Translations under genes and position numbers: made by a program
In this document: positions 40,508 through 50,010 of the stretch, piece by piece
Position numbering within the stretch: position 1 is the first letter of the stretch
Layout of the letters: each line of letters begins with the position of its first letter
Notes under the pieces: model-generated
What the model saw: the letters and a program-made list of their open reading frames with translations, nothing else
Told to the model about the DNA's origin: nothing
Database searches by the model: none
Source: Paragorgia papillata
Lineage: Eukaryota > Cnidaria > Anthozoa > Scleralcyonacea > Coralliidae
Length of the DNA stretch: 64,000 nt
Direction: 5' to 3'
Assembly (NCBI GenBank): GCA_035771165.1
Contig: JAWNZC010000285.1
Span: 372,001 to 436,000 of the forward strand

Positions 40508-42136
40508 ATGTTAGTACTGAATGATTGCCAATTACTTGAGTTTCTTGGTCATGAAGATGGTACATTGAAATGGTTCGGTAATCTTGAGTCGTTGAAAGAA
40601 TTATTTGAAAAGTCTATTGGACTTAAAGGTAAATGGACATCGCCAGGTAGAAATTCGAAAAAGTTTACTTGTGAAACGAATGATCCTAATCAGGAACTTA
40701 GTGTTACCTGGTACTACAAGAAACAATTCTCACTTGTATTTCAAGCCAGTAATGCCGCAGAATTGAGAGACACACTCATCTCGATTGCAAGGAAAAGATC
40801 TGAGGATAGTATTAACGGGAATAAGCAACAAGTATTATTGAACAACGTAGACGACAAAGATGAAGATCAAACGGTAAATGACTCAATTGCCAATGAAATA
40901 TCTTCGACGAACAAGGCAACCGTGGTTGTAGATAATCTCTCAACTAACGATTTAAGAGCATTGGATATCTCAGCACCAAAGTCAAATTGTTTGGAAGCAG
41001 AAGTGCTCTATGAAGATCACAAATACAAGGAGATGTATCAGGCTACTGGCCCACGGTGTGACTGCTCTTGTAGTCAGTTGGCGTCTGATATAGAGGGCAT
41101 GAAGCTGGATATCCTATTATTGCAAAAACAAACAGAAGCTGATAACATATCAGAAAAAATCACTCATCAGCAAGACAAATTAGATGAGCTACAATCTGTT
41201 AAGGAGAAAATCAAGAAGCTGCAAAAAATTATAAAGTCAAATTCTATCGAAAGGGCCAATGAAATAAAATCACTCAAAGAAAGAATCTTCTCCCTTGAGA
41301 CAATGGTAAAAAATGTAGAAGAAGAAAGGGATTCATTAAGAACTGTCTTAGTCCTCGTCACTCAGGACCAAAGACATGGATTAACAGGTCAAAAAGATTT
41401 ACCATCAAACAAAGGTAACAAATCCTTGGGCATGGACCCAAGTGAAATACCCTGGGAAAACGTACAGAAAGATCAACATCGTGGTGGCCAGAAAACCAAC
41501 CATAAGCATAATGCCGTCAATACGTCGAAACTACCAGTTAATTCAAACCGATATCAAGTGTTATGTGATTATGTGAGCAGTAGCGATGAAAGATCTAATC
41601 AGGAGGACATAAATTATTGTATAAATAATGGGTACAATCGGAGTGAAAGAAAAAAGGTCGCGAATAAATCGGTTGAGATGATTGTTAAGAGAGATCACAT
41701 CAAGAAAATGGAAACAAAACATCAAGCAACTAACAGCCTATCAAATTATATGAACGCTGACAAGAGAGCAACTAACCAACATATAACAGTACTTATTGGT
41801 GATTCAATAATAAAGAATATTCAAGGTTGGAACGTGGGAAAAGAAGTGGGCCAACGCGTTATTGTAAAGGCATTTCCCGGTGCTAATATCGCAGATATGA
41901 GTTATTACCTGAAACCTACTCTAAACCATGATCCAACTGAAGTTATTATTCACTGTGGGACCAATGACTTAAAAGAGAAGGAACCGAATGAGGTAGCTGA
42001 TGGCATAATCGATCTTGCTTGTGAAGTTCAGCGCACCAGCAACACTAAGGTAACAATATCTGAACTTATTAGCAGAAGTGATAATGTAACTAATAATAAA
42101 GTTAAATCTGTCAATAAATTACTTGAGGTATTGTAG
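40508..42136 (+). CDS. LINE ORF1, coiled coil + SGNH (GDSL esterase-like) domain
   Basis: An uninterrupted 542-codon frame. After an N-terminal domain of unknown fold comes a long coiled coil (about residues 195-285, e.g. LDELQSVKEKIKKLQK). Near residue 424 starts an SGNH hydrolase-type domain with VLIGDSIIKNI (catalytic Ser block) and IIHCGTNDL (Asn block). The catalytic His block would lie at the very C-terminus, and the frame stops at KLLEVL before it is evident; sequence just after the stop (GIHLTARG-like, near 42,200) could supply it through a shift. ORF1 of CR1/L2-type elements often carries this esterase. The start at 40,508 is used because an upstream ATG at 40,453 leads to an early stop. 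Confidence 0.8.
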   Translation: MLVLNDCQLLEFLGHEDGTLKWFGNLESLKELFEKSIGLKGKWTSPGRNSKKFTCETNDPNQELSVTWYYKKQFSLVFQASNAAELRDTLISIARKRSEDSINGNKQQVLLNNVDDKDEDQTVNDSIANEISSTNKATVVVDNLSTNDLRALDISAPKSNCLEAEVLYEDHKYKEMYQATGPRCDCSCSQLASDIEGMKLDILLLQKQTEADNISEKITHQQDKLDELQSVKEKIKKLQKIIKSNSIERANEIKSLKERIFSLETMVKNVEEERDSLRTVLVLVTQDQRHGLTGQKDLPSNKGNKSLGMDPSEIPWENVQKDQHRGGQKTNHKHNAVNTSKLPVNSNRYQVLCDYVSSSDERSNQEDINYCINNGYNRSERKKVANKSVEMIVKRDHIKKMETKHQATNSLSNYMNADKRATNQHITVLIGDSIIKNIQGWNVGKEVGQRVIVKAFPGANIADMSYYLKPTLNHDPTEVIIHCGTNDLKEKEPNEVADGIIDLACEVQRTSNTKVTISELISRSDNVTNNKVKSVNKLLEVL

Positions 42137-42531
42137 ACAAAATGGTTGGGATATTATTAACCGCAATAATATCTTAACAAATCACTTGAACAGAGGGGGA
42201 ATTCACTTGACTGCAAGAGGATCCTTCCTCCCTTATGTTTACCAATTTTGTCAACTATCTTAAAATGGATTGACTGAATACAGAACGAAACTCGAACTTA
42301 AACAATTCTCCTTGTAAAACTCTTAATTCAAATATCTCTTGTATCAGTAACAATGTCACCCCTGATATATGTGATCTGAATCAATACTTAAATCCATCCA
42401 CTGTAAACAGTGGACTAACACATATTGATATCAATAATAGCTTCACCGAGAGGAACACCAGTTTTGCTTGTAGCCGAAAATCAATCAGCAATATTATATG
42501 TGATACATTACAAAGAAAGGGTCTTTCTATA

Positions 42532-44830
42532 ATGCATTTAAATATCCAAGCAATTACGAATAAGCTAGATGAAATAAAAATGATAATCAATGATATTACC
42601 ACCATTCATCAAAAACAAAACATCATCTTTGCAATTACAGAGACTCGTTTAAATAATAATTGGTCTGATGAATTGTTGATAGACGCCATTTTCTGCATAA
42701 GGAAAGATCGTATACACTCTGATGGAGGTGGAATCCTGGCTTTTATTCCAAATACGATTGTATTTCGACGTAGAACTGATCTGGAAAGTACACAAAATGA
42801 CATAATTGAGACAATGTTTATCGAGATTAAATTTCGTACGTCATCCCCTATCATTATCTGTTTTCTTTACCGTCCTTCTATATCTGTAATATGGAAGGAG
42901 GAGTTAAATGCTTTAATGAAAACTTTAGATAATGAACAGAAAGAAGCAATCTTTCTCGGGGATTACAATATAAACACTACAAATAAAACTCAATTCAGGC
43001 CTCTAAAAAATAATGTCATATTTTCAATACAAACAACTTATTGAAAACATCACCAGACCAATATCAGGAACAATATTAGATCAGATCTATACTTCACATC
43101 CCCAATCGGTTCTGAGTGTTGGTGTGATTGAAACCAGTCTTAGTGACCATCATCTAATTTATATAACCTGCAAAATTAATCCAAAAGAATGTAAGAAATT
43201 AAAACATCAAACGATAAAATATAGAAATATGAAAAATCTAAATCCAAACCAGTTCACTGCAGAACTAAATCAATTATTGGTAAACTGTCATGATACCATC
43301 AACAACCCAGATGCTTATTTGCAAAAATGGACTGAAATGTATCTTGATATACTAAGTAGACATGCGCCATTGACAATAAAAAGAGTAAAGTCAAAAAGAA
43401 TACCTAAATGGCTAACGAAAGACATTCGTAATTGCATAAAAATGCGAGATACATACTTAAAACAAGCAATGGATATTATACAAACAATGTCGAAACACTG
43501 TAGTGAAGGAAATTCGGGACTCAAAAAAAGAGTAGTACACCCAAGCACTTAATGATAACATTAAAAACCCAAACGTATTATGAAAGATTTTCAAAGAAAT
43601 TTCACCAGTTGATACAAATACGACGACAGAATTCCTAAATGTAAATAATATACAATATACTAATCACCATGAGATTAGTAATTTATTTAACAATTATTTT
43701 GTCACCATAATCAAAGAAATGAAAGAACAAATACCACCAATGCAAACCGATTTCACAAGATTAGAAAGTTTCATTGATAACCATCTTCCTGCAACTACCT
43801 ACTTTAAAATACCTAATATTAGCGAACAAAGAGTTATTGACGCTCTCCAACACATAGACACTAAAAAAGCAACTGGGTTAGATGGTGTTGATGCACTCTT
43901 TATCAAAATAGGTGCTCCAGCTCTCTCAAAATGAATCACTTCCTTATGTAATCTAAGTATTAATAGTGGTGTATTTCCATCACTATGAAAAGAAGCCAGC
44001 GTTATACGAAATCACAAGGGTGACTCTATAAATGAAAGAGCTAACTTTAGATGTCTATCTATTCTCCCTATTCTATCCAAAATATTAGAAAGACATGTAT
44101 TTGACAGTTCGTATAAATTCTTACAACAACATAGACTACTGAATGAAAATCAACATGGTTTCAGGAAGTGTCACTCGCGTGAAACATTATTATTGACTCT
44201 ATATGAGGCTTTAATAAAAAGTATTGAAAATGGTGATATTAATGGTCTGATATTACTTGACTTCTCAAAAGCTTCCGATTTAATAGACCATGATCTTCTG
44301 CTCAAGAAACTGGAGTTATACCATTTTGATCAAAATACAATACAATGGTTCAATTCTTACTTGTCAAACCAATCACAAAGGGTACAATTTCGATCTTCTC
44401 TATCAGATCCCTTACAGATAAAATGTGGTGTTCCTCAAGGATCTATTTTGGGACCTCTATTACTCATTATATTTATTAATTATCTCTCTCTACTACAAAA
44501 TAGTACAATGTTTTTTAATTTCGCTGATGACTCAACTTTATTAGCCTCTAGTACATCAATAACTGAATTGAATTCTAATTTAAATGGTGAGATTAAACTA
44601 GTTTCGGATTGGGTTAATGGTAATTTAATGACTTTGAATTGAAAAAAAACTAAAAGTATGAAAATCTACTCTAAACGAAAATTCAAAAACCTAGAACCGC
44701 TCGTGATTAAAGCTAACAACCAAGAGATTGAAGAGGTTAGTTCCTTCAAACTTCTTGGAGTGTATTACGACTTCCAAATTCAATGGGAAGATCATATAAC
44801 CAACGTATTTCAAATGATGAGTAAGATCAG
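42532..44830 (+). pseudogene. LINE ORF2 (APE endonuclease + RT), broken
   Basis: Endonuclease: LNIQAITNKLDEI, ITETRLNN, GGGILAFIP, FLGDYNIN; a shift near 43,030, then LDQIYTS and LSDHHLIYI. RT: KKATGLDGVDALFIK, a stop near 43,932, FRKCHSRETL-like sequence, ILLDFSKASDLIDHDLL (Ser where Phe is usual), CGVPQGSILGPLL, catalytic FADDSTLLAS, and LGVYYDFQIQWEDH. It is out of frame at several places. L2/CR1-type by motif style. Confidence 0.82.
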
Positions 44831-44835
44831 GGGCG

Positions 44836-45945
44836 TAGGAAGCAGGGGGCCCAGGGGGGGGCGGAATAGCTTTCGGCCTCCCCAAAAAAATAATTGAATT
44901 TTAAAAAAATTGCAGCGAAATATTGCACTGATCGGTCAATTAATAATAACAAGACGCCTGCTCAGGCGTTCACTCGGGCTACTGATTCTGAAATTGGCGT
45001 AGCCTTCGCACATCTAGAAAAACTGAGGAACAGCGTGCGCAACAAAACTCTCTATTAATTAACGCTGATTGTCAATTTGCAAGTATTATTACGCACTTAA
45101 ATTCTCTATATATGGTCTTATATGAAGTACTTAGTTCCATGAAGCGATTTGGTGAAATTGTGCATGGCAAAGCTCGCAACGAGAAAATAAGAATGTGGTC
45201 CGAACATTTCCGACGCTTTCCGAGGTCCGGAGAGTGTCGGAAAGGAGTTATTGTTGTATCTGGGCAAGCGCAGATGCAATGCGCGCGAGCCATACAGCTG
45301 ATATAGGCATAGACAAGTTAGACAACCGCCATTTTCAGTTTTTAAATGTGAAATTCTAATCAACTGTAATTGCGAATTGTTAATTCGCAATTACATTCCC
45401 AAACTATATAACTAATAAAGATAGGCTTCAAGTTTACAAAAATTTTACAAACTCTTTAGTCCTTTGGAAACTAGAATAATTGTCAGATAAAGGTTTGAAA
45501 CATAACATCATTATCAATGCACGCTTTGTACCGGTTTGCAGTTGCAAGTGAGGTGGAACTGGAGCCCTATTTAACGCCACGCATCCCTGCAGATCATATT
45601 ACTACTCGTGTTTTGAATTTATACACGTTTTTGAACCCGAAATTAAAAAATAAGCAGTTTCATCAACTTTTAATTACTGAAAAAGTTCGAATTTCAAAAT
45701 TTCCTTCCATTTTCCTTCCATATGACCAAATTTCCTTCCAATTTCCTTCCAAATTTTATTTCCTTTTTTTTTCCCTTCCAAATGCCAAAATTTCCTTTTG
45801 GAAGGAAATTTCCTTCCAAGTGGAAGCACTGAAAAGCAGTCCAAACTCCAACTCGAAAAGAAAGTCGGTCAGATGACTCAGCTTGAGATCAGTATACGCT
45901 CGTCCAATCAGAGCGTCCGTAAGAACACGTGTAGCGTTGTGATCA
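44836..45945. other. Non-coding interval with simple repeats
   Basis: It begins with a G-rich block (AGGGGCGTAGGAAGC.. and a run of eight G) that looks like the end of a small DNA transposon. Near 45,700-45,830 there is a TTTCCTTCCA simple repeat with inverted copies (TTTGGAAGGAAATTTCC). No supported gene. Confidence 0.4.
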
Positions 45946-45969
45946 GTGATCACTTGTTCGTGTGCTACG

Positions 45970-47061
45970 ATGGCGGAGCAAGGCGAACGTCGAGACGAAG
46001 CGAGCGGGTACGTTCATCAAGTTTCAGATATTAGAATAGGAGCAAAATCGGGAGTTCGGTATTTTGATTTTAAAATACAACAAGATACCAGCGAAGCAAG
46101 AGTTGTTTGCTTTTCCCCGGGTAAAAGGGACGATATGAAAGAGAGAGAGAAATCCAAATCACCCACACGGCTAGTCAACGTGAGCCCACAGAAACGTAAA
46201 TACAACGAAGTAGAGTTCAAGATGAACAAGTACTCAAGAATTGAAGAAAATAGAAATCTGGCCTTTCCATGGAAGGATATCACGAGTCAGAAAGTGTCGA
46301 CTACCACAACATCAATATTTGACGTGGTGCATAAACATGAAAATGGTGATTTCGTTAATGTCAAGGTCCGTGTCAACGCTAAATCTCCTCCAGAGATTGT
46401 ACATTCAATATCTTTCGAAAAAGATTTGAAAAAGTCGAGTTTGATTGTTGCAGATTCAACTGGGGCCATTTCTATGACGCTGTGGGAAGGGCAAATCGAT
46501 GAGGTGAACGAAAACGAATCTTACATGTTCAACCAAGTACGCGTGAGCTATTATAATAAAACGTACTTGAACTGTAGTCCAAGCACTGAAATTACACGTC
46601 TAGATGAAGAAGTGGAACTGTCGGCCCAAAGCAGTGAAGATGTCGATAGGTTAAAAGTTCAAGAAGAATATATTTTTGTTGGAAATATTGTAGGGGTTGA
46701 GACAACAAAAACGTTTGTTTGTTTCAATTGCAAGGACCGAAAACTGCCCTACAATAACAATTCAACCATTGTGACATGCGGAAATTGCAAACTTTCCATG
46801 TTGATGAAAAATCTGAAAGTGCAATTGTTCACCAATATGATGATTCGTGACGAATCCGCAAATACTACAGAGAGGTTCTATTGTCCAATGAAAGTGTTGG
46901 AGAGTTTCTTTTCTTCCGCTAACCTGATAGATCCACATATGAAAGACGACCTTGCCCAAATTCCAACTGAGAAAGTAAGCGCTACTCTTTTAAATTTGGA
47001 GAAGATGACCTTCGAGGTATATTTGGAGAAGAAGACAGTTAAATGCATAAAACAAATATAA
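45970..47061 (+). CDS. RPA-like single-stranded-DNA-binding protein
   Basis: 363 codons from ATG in CTACGATGGCGGAG. It shows two OB-fold-like regions: about residues 12-50 (SGVRYFDFKIQ) and about 110-220 (VADSTGAISMTLWEGQI, ESYMFNQVRVSYY), the second close to RPA70 DNA-binding domains. A four-Cys zinc ribbon follows (CFNC then CGNC, about residues 255-285), like RPA70 domain C. The frame is intact and intron-free, set among mobile elements. RPA70 of hosts is longer and intron-rich, so this is probably an amplified or transposon-linked paralogue. Whether it belongs to the virus-like element next door is open; the foldback separates them. Confidence 0.7.
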   Translation: MAEQGERRDEASGYVHQVSDIRIGAKSGVRYFDFKIQQDTSEARVVCFSPGKRDDMKEREKSKSPTRLVNVSPQKRKYNEVEFKMNKYSRIEENRNLAFPWKDITSQKVSTTTTSIFDVVHKHENGDFVNVKVRVNAKSPPEIVHSISFEKDLKKSSLIVADSTGAISMTLWEGQIDEVNENESYMFNQVRVSYYNKTYLNCSPSTEITRLDEEVELSAQSSEDVDRLKVQEEYIFVGNIVGVETTKTFVCFNCKDRKLPYNNNSTIVTCGNCKLSMLMKNLKVQLFTNMMIRDESANTTERFYCPMKVLESFFSSANLIDPHMKDDLAQIPTEKVSATLLNLEKMTFEVYLEKKTVKCIKQI

Positions 47062-47481
47062 GGGAGAGAACTCTGTGAATCTTGTACTGATAATGTTGAG
47101 AAAAACTAGTACAAAGGAACGATATATAGTTCAGGTTACAAAACATATTTTGTAACATATTTCGTTACATATTGTTGCGTTTTGTTTGCATGTTTTAGTT
47201 CAACCTTGTCCTTGTGCTAGCATGGGTACGACTTTATATAAATACGAGGTTAGTTTGAGTTAAAAAAGACTTTACAAAAAAGATTATTTATATTTTCATG
47301 AACGAGTCGAGAATAGACGATTTACTGTTAAAGTTTGTTAACTTTGTTTTGCATGTTAAGCATTGAATAATTGAAAAGCTGTGCTAACGTCTTATCATGT
47401 TTTTATGAGTGCGCAACTGCTTGTATAAGCCTCGTATAAGCTTCGCCGCTCATAAGTACGAAATTCGTAATTTTGCTTTGT
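47062..47481. other. AT-rich 3' flank of the RPA-like gene
   Basis: No gene is seen. A palindromic TTGTAACATATTTCGTTACA lies near 47,150 and a repeated CTCGTATAAGC/CTTGTATAAGC near 47,425. Confidence 0.4.
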
Positions 47482-47735
47482 AATACCGTCGATTGCATCT
47501 AAGGATGGACACCGTTGATAAAAAACATTACCTCCGGCAGCGTCAAACTTCAACGTTTCCCACGAGCATTTGACAGGTTTCTTTTAGCTCAACCAATCAC
47601 CTTGAGACTGGTTAAACGTGATTGGTTGAGCTAAAAGAAACCTGTCAGATGCTCGTGGGAAACGTTGGAGTTTGACGCTGGCGGAGGTAATGTTTTTTAT
47701 CAACAGTGTCCATCCTTGATGCAATCGACGGTATT
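47482..47735. repeat. 254-bp foldback element
   Basis: Two arms of about 120 bp are near-perfect inverted copies. The outer end is AATACCGTCGATTGCATC / GATGCAATCGACGGTATT, the inner part GATTGGTTGAGCTAAAAGAAACC and its complement, around a short loop (CTTGAGACTGGTTAAACG). No coding. Probably a foldback-type MITE, immediately left of the virus-like region. Confidence 0.88.
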
Positions 47736-47805
47736 GTTTTAAATTGTAGAGACACATACAGCGGTTCAGGTTGAGCGTTTAATCAGACGTTAGTAGTGTC
47801 AAAAG

Positions 47806-48175
47806 GCCGATCCTGGGACAATTTGCAAAACCATTTTAAAAAGCATTTGCAACCCCCTCCTGAATTTTTTTGGGTTGGGTTGACATCCGATCCTGGGACA
47901 ATTTCTAAAAATATTTTGACTTGGGTTGACTTCCGGTTTCGCAAAGGGTTTTGGAATTTTTTAAAAATGGCCGCCAAGTTTTTGGGATTGGGGTTTGCAA
48001 AGGGTTTTGGGACTTTTTTTTGGACTTCCGGTTTGATAAAAAGTTTGACATCCGATCCTGGGACAATTTCCAAAATGGCCGCCAAGTTTTTGGGTTTGGG
48101 GTTCGCAAAGGGTTCTGGGATATTTTTCAAAATGGTTGCCAAGTTTTTGGGATTTGGGGTTTGGGGTTTGCAAGA
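47806..48175 (+). repeat. Degenerate tandem repeats left of the viral genes
   Basis: GACATCCGATCCTGGGACAA recurs three times and ATGGCCGCCAAGTTTTTGGG three times, interleaved with GGGTTTGCAAAGGGTTTTGG. Several frames are open through it only because of the repeat composition. It may be the terminal repeat zone of the virus-like element, but no right end is available to test this. Confidence 0.65.
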
Positions 48176-48200
48176 TGACAAAGGTTTCAAAATTAAATAA

Positions 48201-48401
48201 ATGAATAACAAACGGAGTAACTTATGTCCAGACAGAGAAGAATGTATGTGGGTGGGTTTTACAAAATATCCAGGTAAGCCACCAAACATAATATATTTTA
48301 ACAAAAGTACACACCCTAAAACAGTTTGCAACTATATCCATCCAGGCGAAACAAGGGTCCAAATGTTGGTTAGAACAGGAGTTTACGATACAGTTTTTTA
48401 A
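48201..48401 (+). CDS. Small protein of unknown function, first gene of the viral cluster
   Basis: 66 codons; the start is preceded by AAATTAAATAA, the motif used by the other viral genes. It contains CPDREECMWVGF and ends RTGVYDTVF. No family recognised. It lies 39 bp before the next gene. Confidence 0.45.
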   Translation: MNNKRSNLCPDREECMWVGFTKYPGKPPNIIYFNKSTHPKTVCNYIHPGETRVQMLVRTGVYDTVF

Positions 48402-48440
48402 ATTGAACTATTTTTTTCGAAAAAAATTAAAAGAACAAGA

Positions 48441-49043
48441 ATGAACTCAAATGAAACTATTAATACAAATTTGGAAGAAGTTTTCGAACACACACCAGTT
48501 GAAGAGGAAGAAGCTGAAATAGATTTTGAAGAATGGCATAGAAGAAGAGAAGTTGAAATAAGAGAAAGAGAGACAAGAAATGATGCAATAACGAAAGAAC
48601 TGAAAAACCAATACGAAATATTGGTTGAAAATTCAAACATTTTCGAAATGAAAAAAGTTTTAGACAAAATTATTGCTTTTTTGTTTCAAGAAATTATTGA
48701 CGAAATTCCAACATCAACAAGACTTGGTGGAATGCTTGAAATGCTAAATGACCTGGATGAACTAACTGATATTAATTTGAGAGTTAGGATACCTGGTGCC
48801 AGGGATATTTTAATTGAAATATCTGGAAAAATTAGCGAAACGGAAACAACAATTGAGGACCTAAAAAGAGGAAGAACTATAAGAGAAGAAGAAGAAGCAG
48901 CAGAACTAGAAGATGCAGAAATAGCAGCAATTCCCGATCCCGATGATGACGATGATGAAGAAGAAGTTTCTGACGAACTTGGACCTATAGAACATGATGA
49001 ACGTCAGTTTCCAGAAGAAGAAGAGTGCACAAACGAACTTTAA
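48441..49043 (+). CDS. Acidic coiled-coil protein
   Basis: 200 residues, strongly acidic, with a helical region rich in Glu/Arg (RRREVEIRERETRNDAIT) and a C-terminal Asp/Glu run (PDPDDDDDEEEVSDELG). The start is not preceded by the TAATAAATG-type motif (AAAAGAACAAGAATG instead, as also at the primase gene), which may indicate a different expression class. Function unknown; acidic virion or transcription-related proteins are possibilities only. Confidence 0.65.
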   Translation: MNSNETINTNLEEVFEHTPVEEEEAEIDFEEWHRRREVEIRERETRNDAITKELKNQYEILVENSNIFEMKKVLDKIIAFLFQEIIDEIPTSTRLGGMLEMLNDLDELTDINLRVRIPGARDILIEISGKISETETTIEDLKRGRTIREEEEAAELEDAEIAAIPDPDDDDDEEEVSDELGPIEHDERQFPEEEECTNEL

Positions 49044-49083
49044 AAACCATTCCAAAACATAAACAAAAAATTTCATTAAAACT

Positions 49084-49103
49084 TATAACAAAAAATGTTA
49101 TAA
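49084..49103. terminator. Intergenic hairpin TTATAACA-N4-TGTTATAA
   Basis: 8-bp perfect stem in the gap between two viral genes, followed by T-rich sequence. Two near-identical hairpins recur at 56,180 and 56,956. It may mark transcript 3' ends. Confidence 0.5.
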
Positions 49104-49125
49104 TTTTTTCAACTTTAAATAAATA

Positions 49126-49953
49126 ATGAGTTATTATTATGGTTATGGAAGACAAAGAAGATCATTTGAAGATGGTTCTGACATGGAAAAGAAAATTAAA
49201 GAAATTGAAAAAAAATTAAAAAATCTTTCATTGCATAACGAAAATTACAAAACTGTTTTTGACATTAATTTAACAACTGCCACCAAAACCTATAAAACAA
49301 TTAGTGGGACAGCAAGAATAACACAAGCACGAAATGGTAGTTCTGTTCTTTGGCAAAACAATGAAAATGTTGCCCCCACATATGGAACAGATGCCATTGG
49401 TCCAGGAAATGTTTACATTGAGAACACAGGGAACAACTATATGTGTTTTGTCTGTCCAGAATTTGGTTGGGGTGATGTATCTGTTTTTGTTGTTTGTACT
49501 GTTGTTGACACATCTGTTCCTGGTGACTGGTGTTATCTTATTGGGAACGACAATGGCGATTATGACAAATTTGTTAGCTTCAAATCATACTCATACTCAA
49601 AACTGTTAATTGGTGGGATCCAAGGCCACAACTATCTGAGTTTCCCAATGAGGGCATCCCATAGTATTTTGAGCAAACACATCGTTTCGACCCATTGGTT
49701 GGGGACTGGGTCGTGTGTGTACCTAAATGCTAAAAAATTGGCGGGATCAGATTTTACGGCGGATTTGAGTTTCTTAGGAAGTCCATATTGTTCTGTATTT
49801 TTCAATGAGAGGTACAAAACCGCCTCCAGCAATAGTAACACTAATTTAAAAGGAAAAATTTATGGAATCAAAGTCGTCCATGGTCCATTATTGCCTGAAG
49901 ATATCGTAAAAATTAACAAGGATATGATGAAGGAATATGGGAATTTCATATGA
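49126..49953 (+). CDS. Candidate fibre protein, LamG/lectin-like head
   Basis: 275 residues. The N-terminus MSYYYGYGRQRR is shared (MSYYYGY) with the next gene. A short coiled coil follows (KKIKEIEKKLKNLSLHNENY), then a globular C-terminal domain of about 215 residues with alternating strands and a LamG/concanavalin-like ending (GKIYGIKVVHGPLLPEDIVK). Tail-stalk-head order is that of trimeric virus fibres. Start motif TAAATAAATAATG. Receptor binding is inferred from architecture. Confidence 0.6.
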   Translation: MSYYYGYGRQRRSFEDGSDMEKKIKEIEKKLKNLSLHNENYKTVFDINLTTATKTYKTISGTARITQARNGSSVLWQNNENVAPTYGTDAIGPGNVYIENTGNNYMCFVCPEFGWGDVSVFVVCTVVDTSVPGDWCYLIGNDNGDYDKFVSFKSYSYSKLLIGGIQGHNYLSFPMRASHSILSKHIVSTHWLGTGSCVYLNAKKLAGSDFTADLSFLGSPYCSVFFNERYKTASSNSNTNLKGKIYGIKVVHGPLLPEDIVKINKDMMKEYGNFI

Positions 49954-50010
49954 GTTTGTAACGTCTTTTTCAAAAATATTATGGTTTTGTTTTTTTGTCC
50001 AAGATAAATA

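Larger units (their letters stand above)
40375..44835 (+). mobile_element. CR1/L2-like LINE with SGNH-domain ORF1
   Basis: It starts with four 21-bp repeats, then ORF1 (coiled coil plus SGNH esterase-like domain) and ORF2 (endonuclease plus RT). The 5' end appears intact, which is unusual for this group, and lies within U2. The 3' end of ORF2 is replaced at about 44,835 by other sequence, so no 3' target duplication can be seen. Its decay is moderate. Confidence 0.8.

Noticed and set aside
45517..45876. 119-codon frame near the TTTCCTTCCA repeats
   Set aside because: It runs through simple-sequence DNA, has no recognisable motif and is open on the opposite strand too.
47783..48331. 182-codon minus-strand frame and several plus-strand frames over the tandem repeats
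   Set aside because: They are open only because of repeat composition and have no start motif or protein character.
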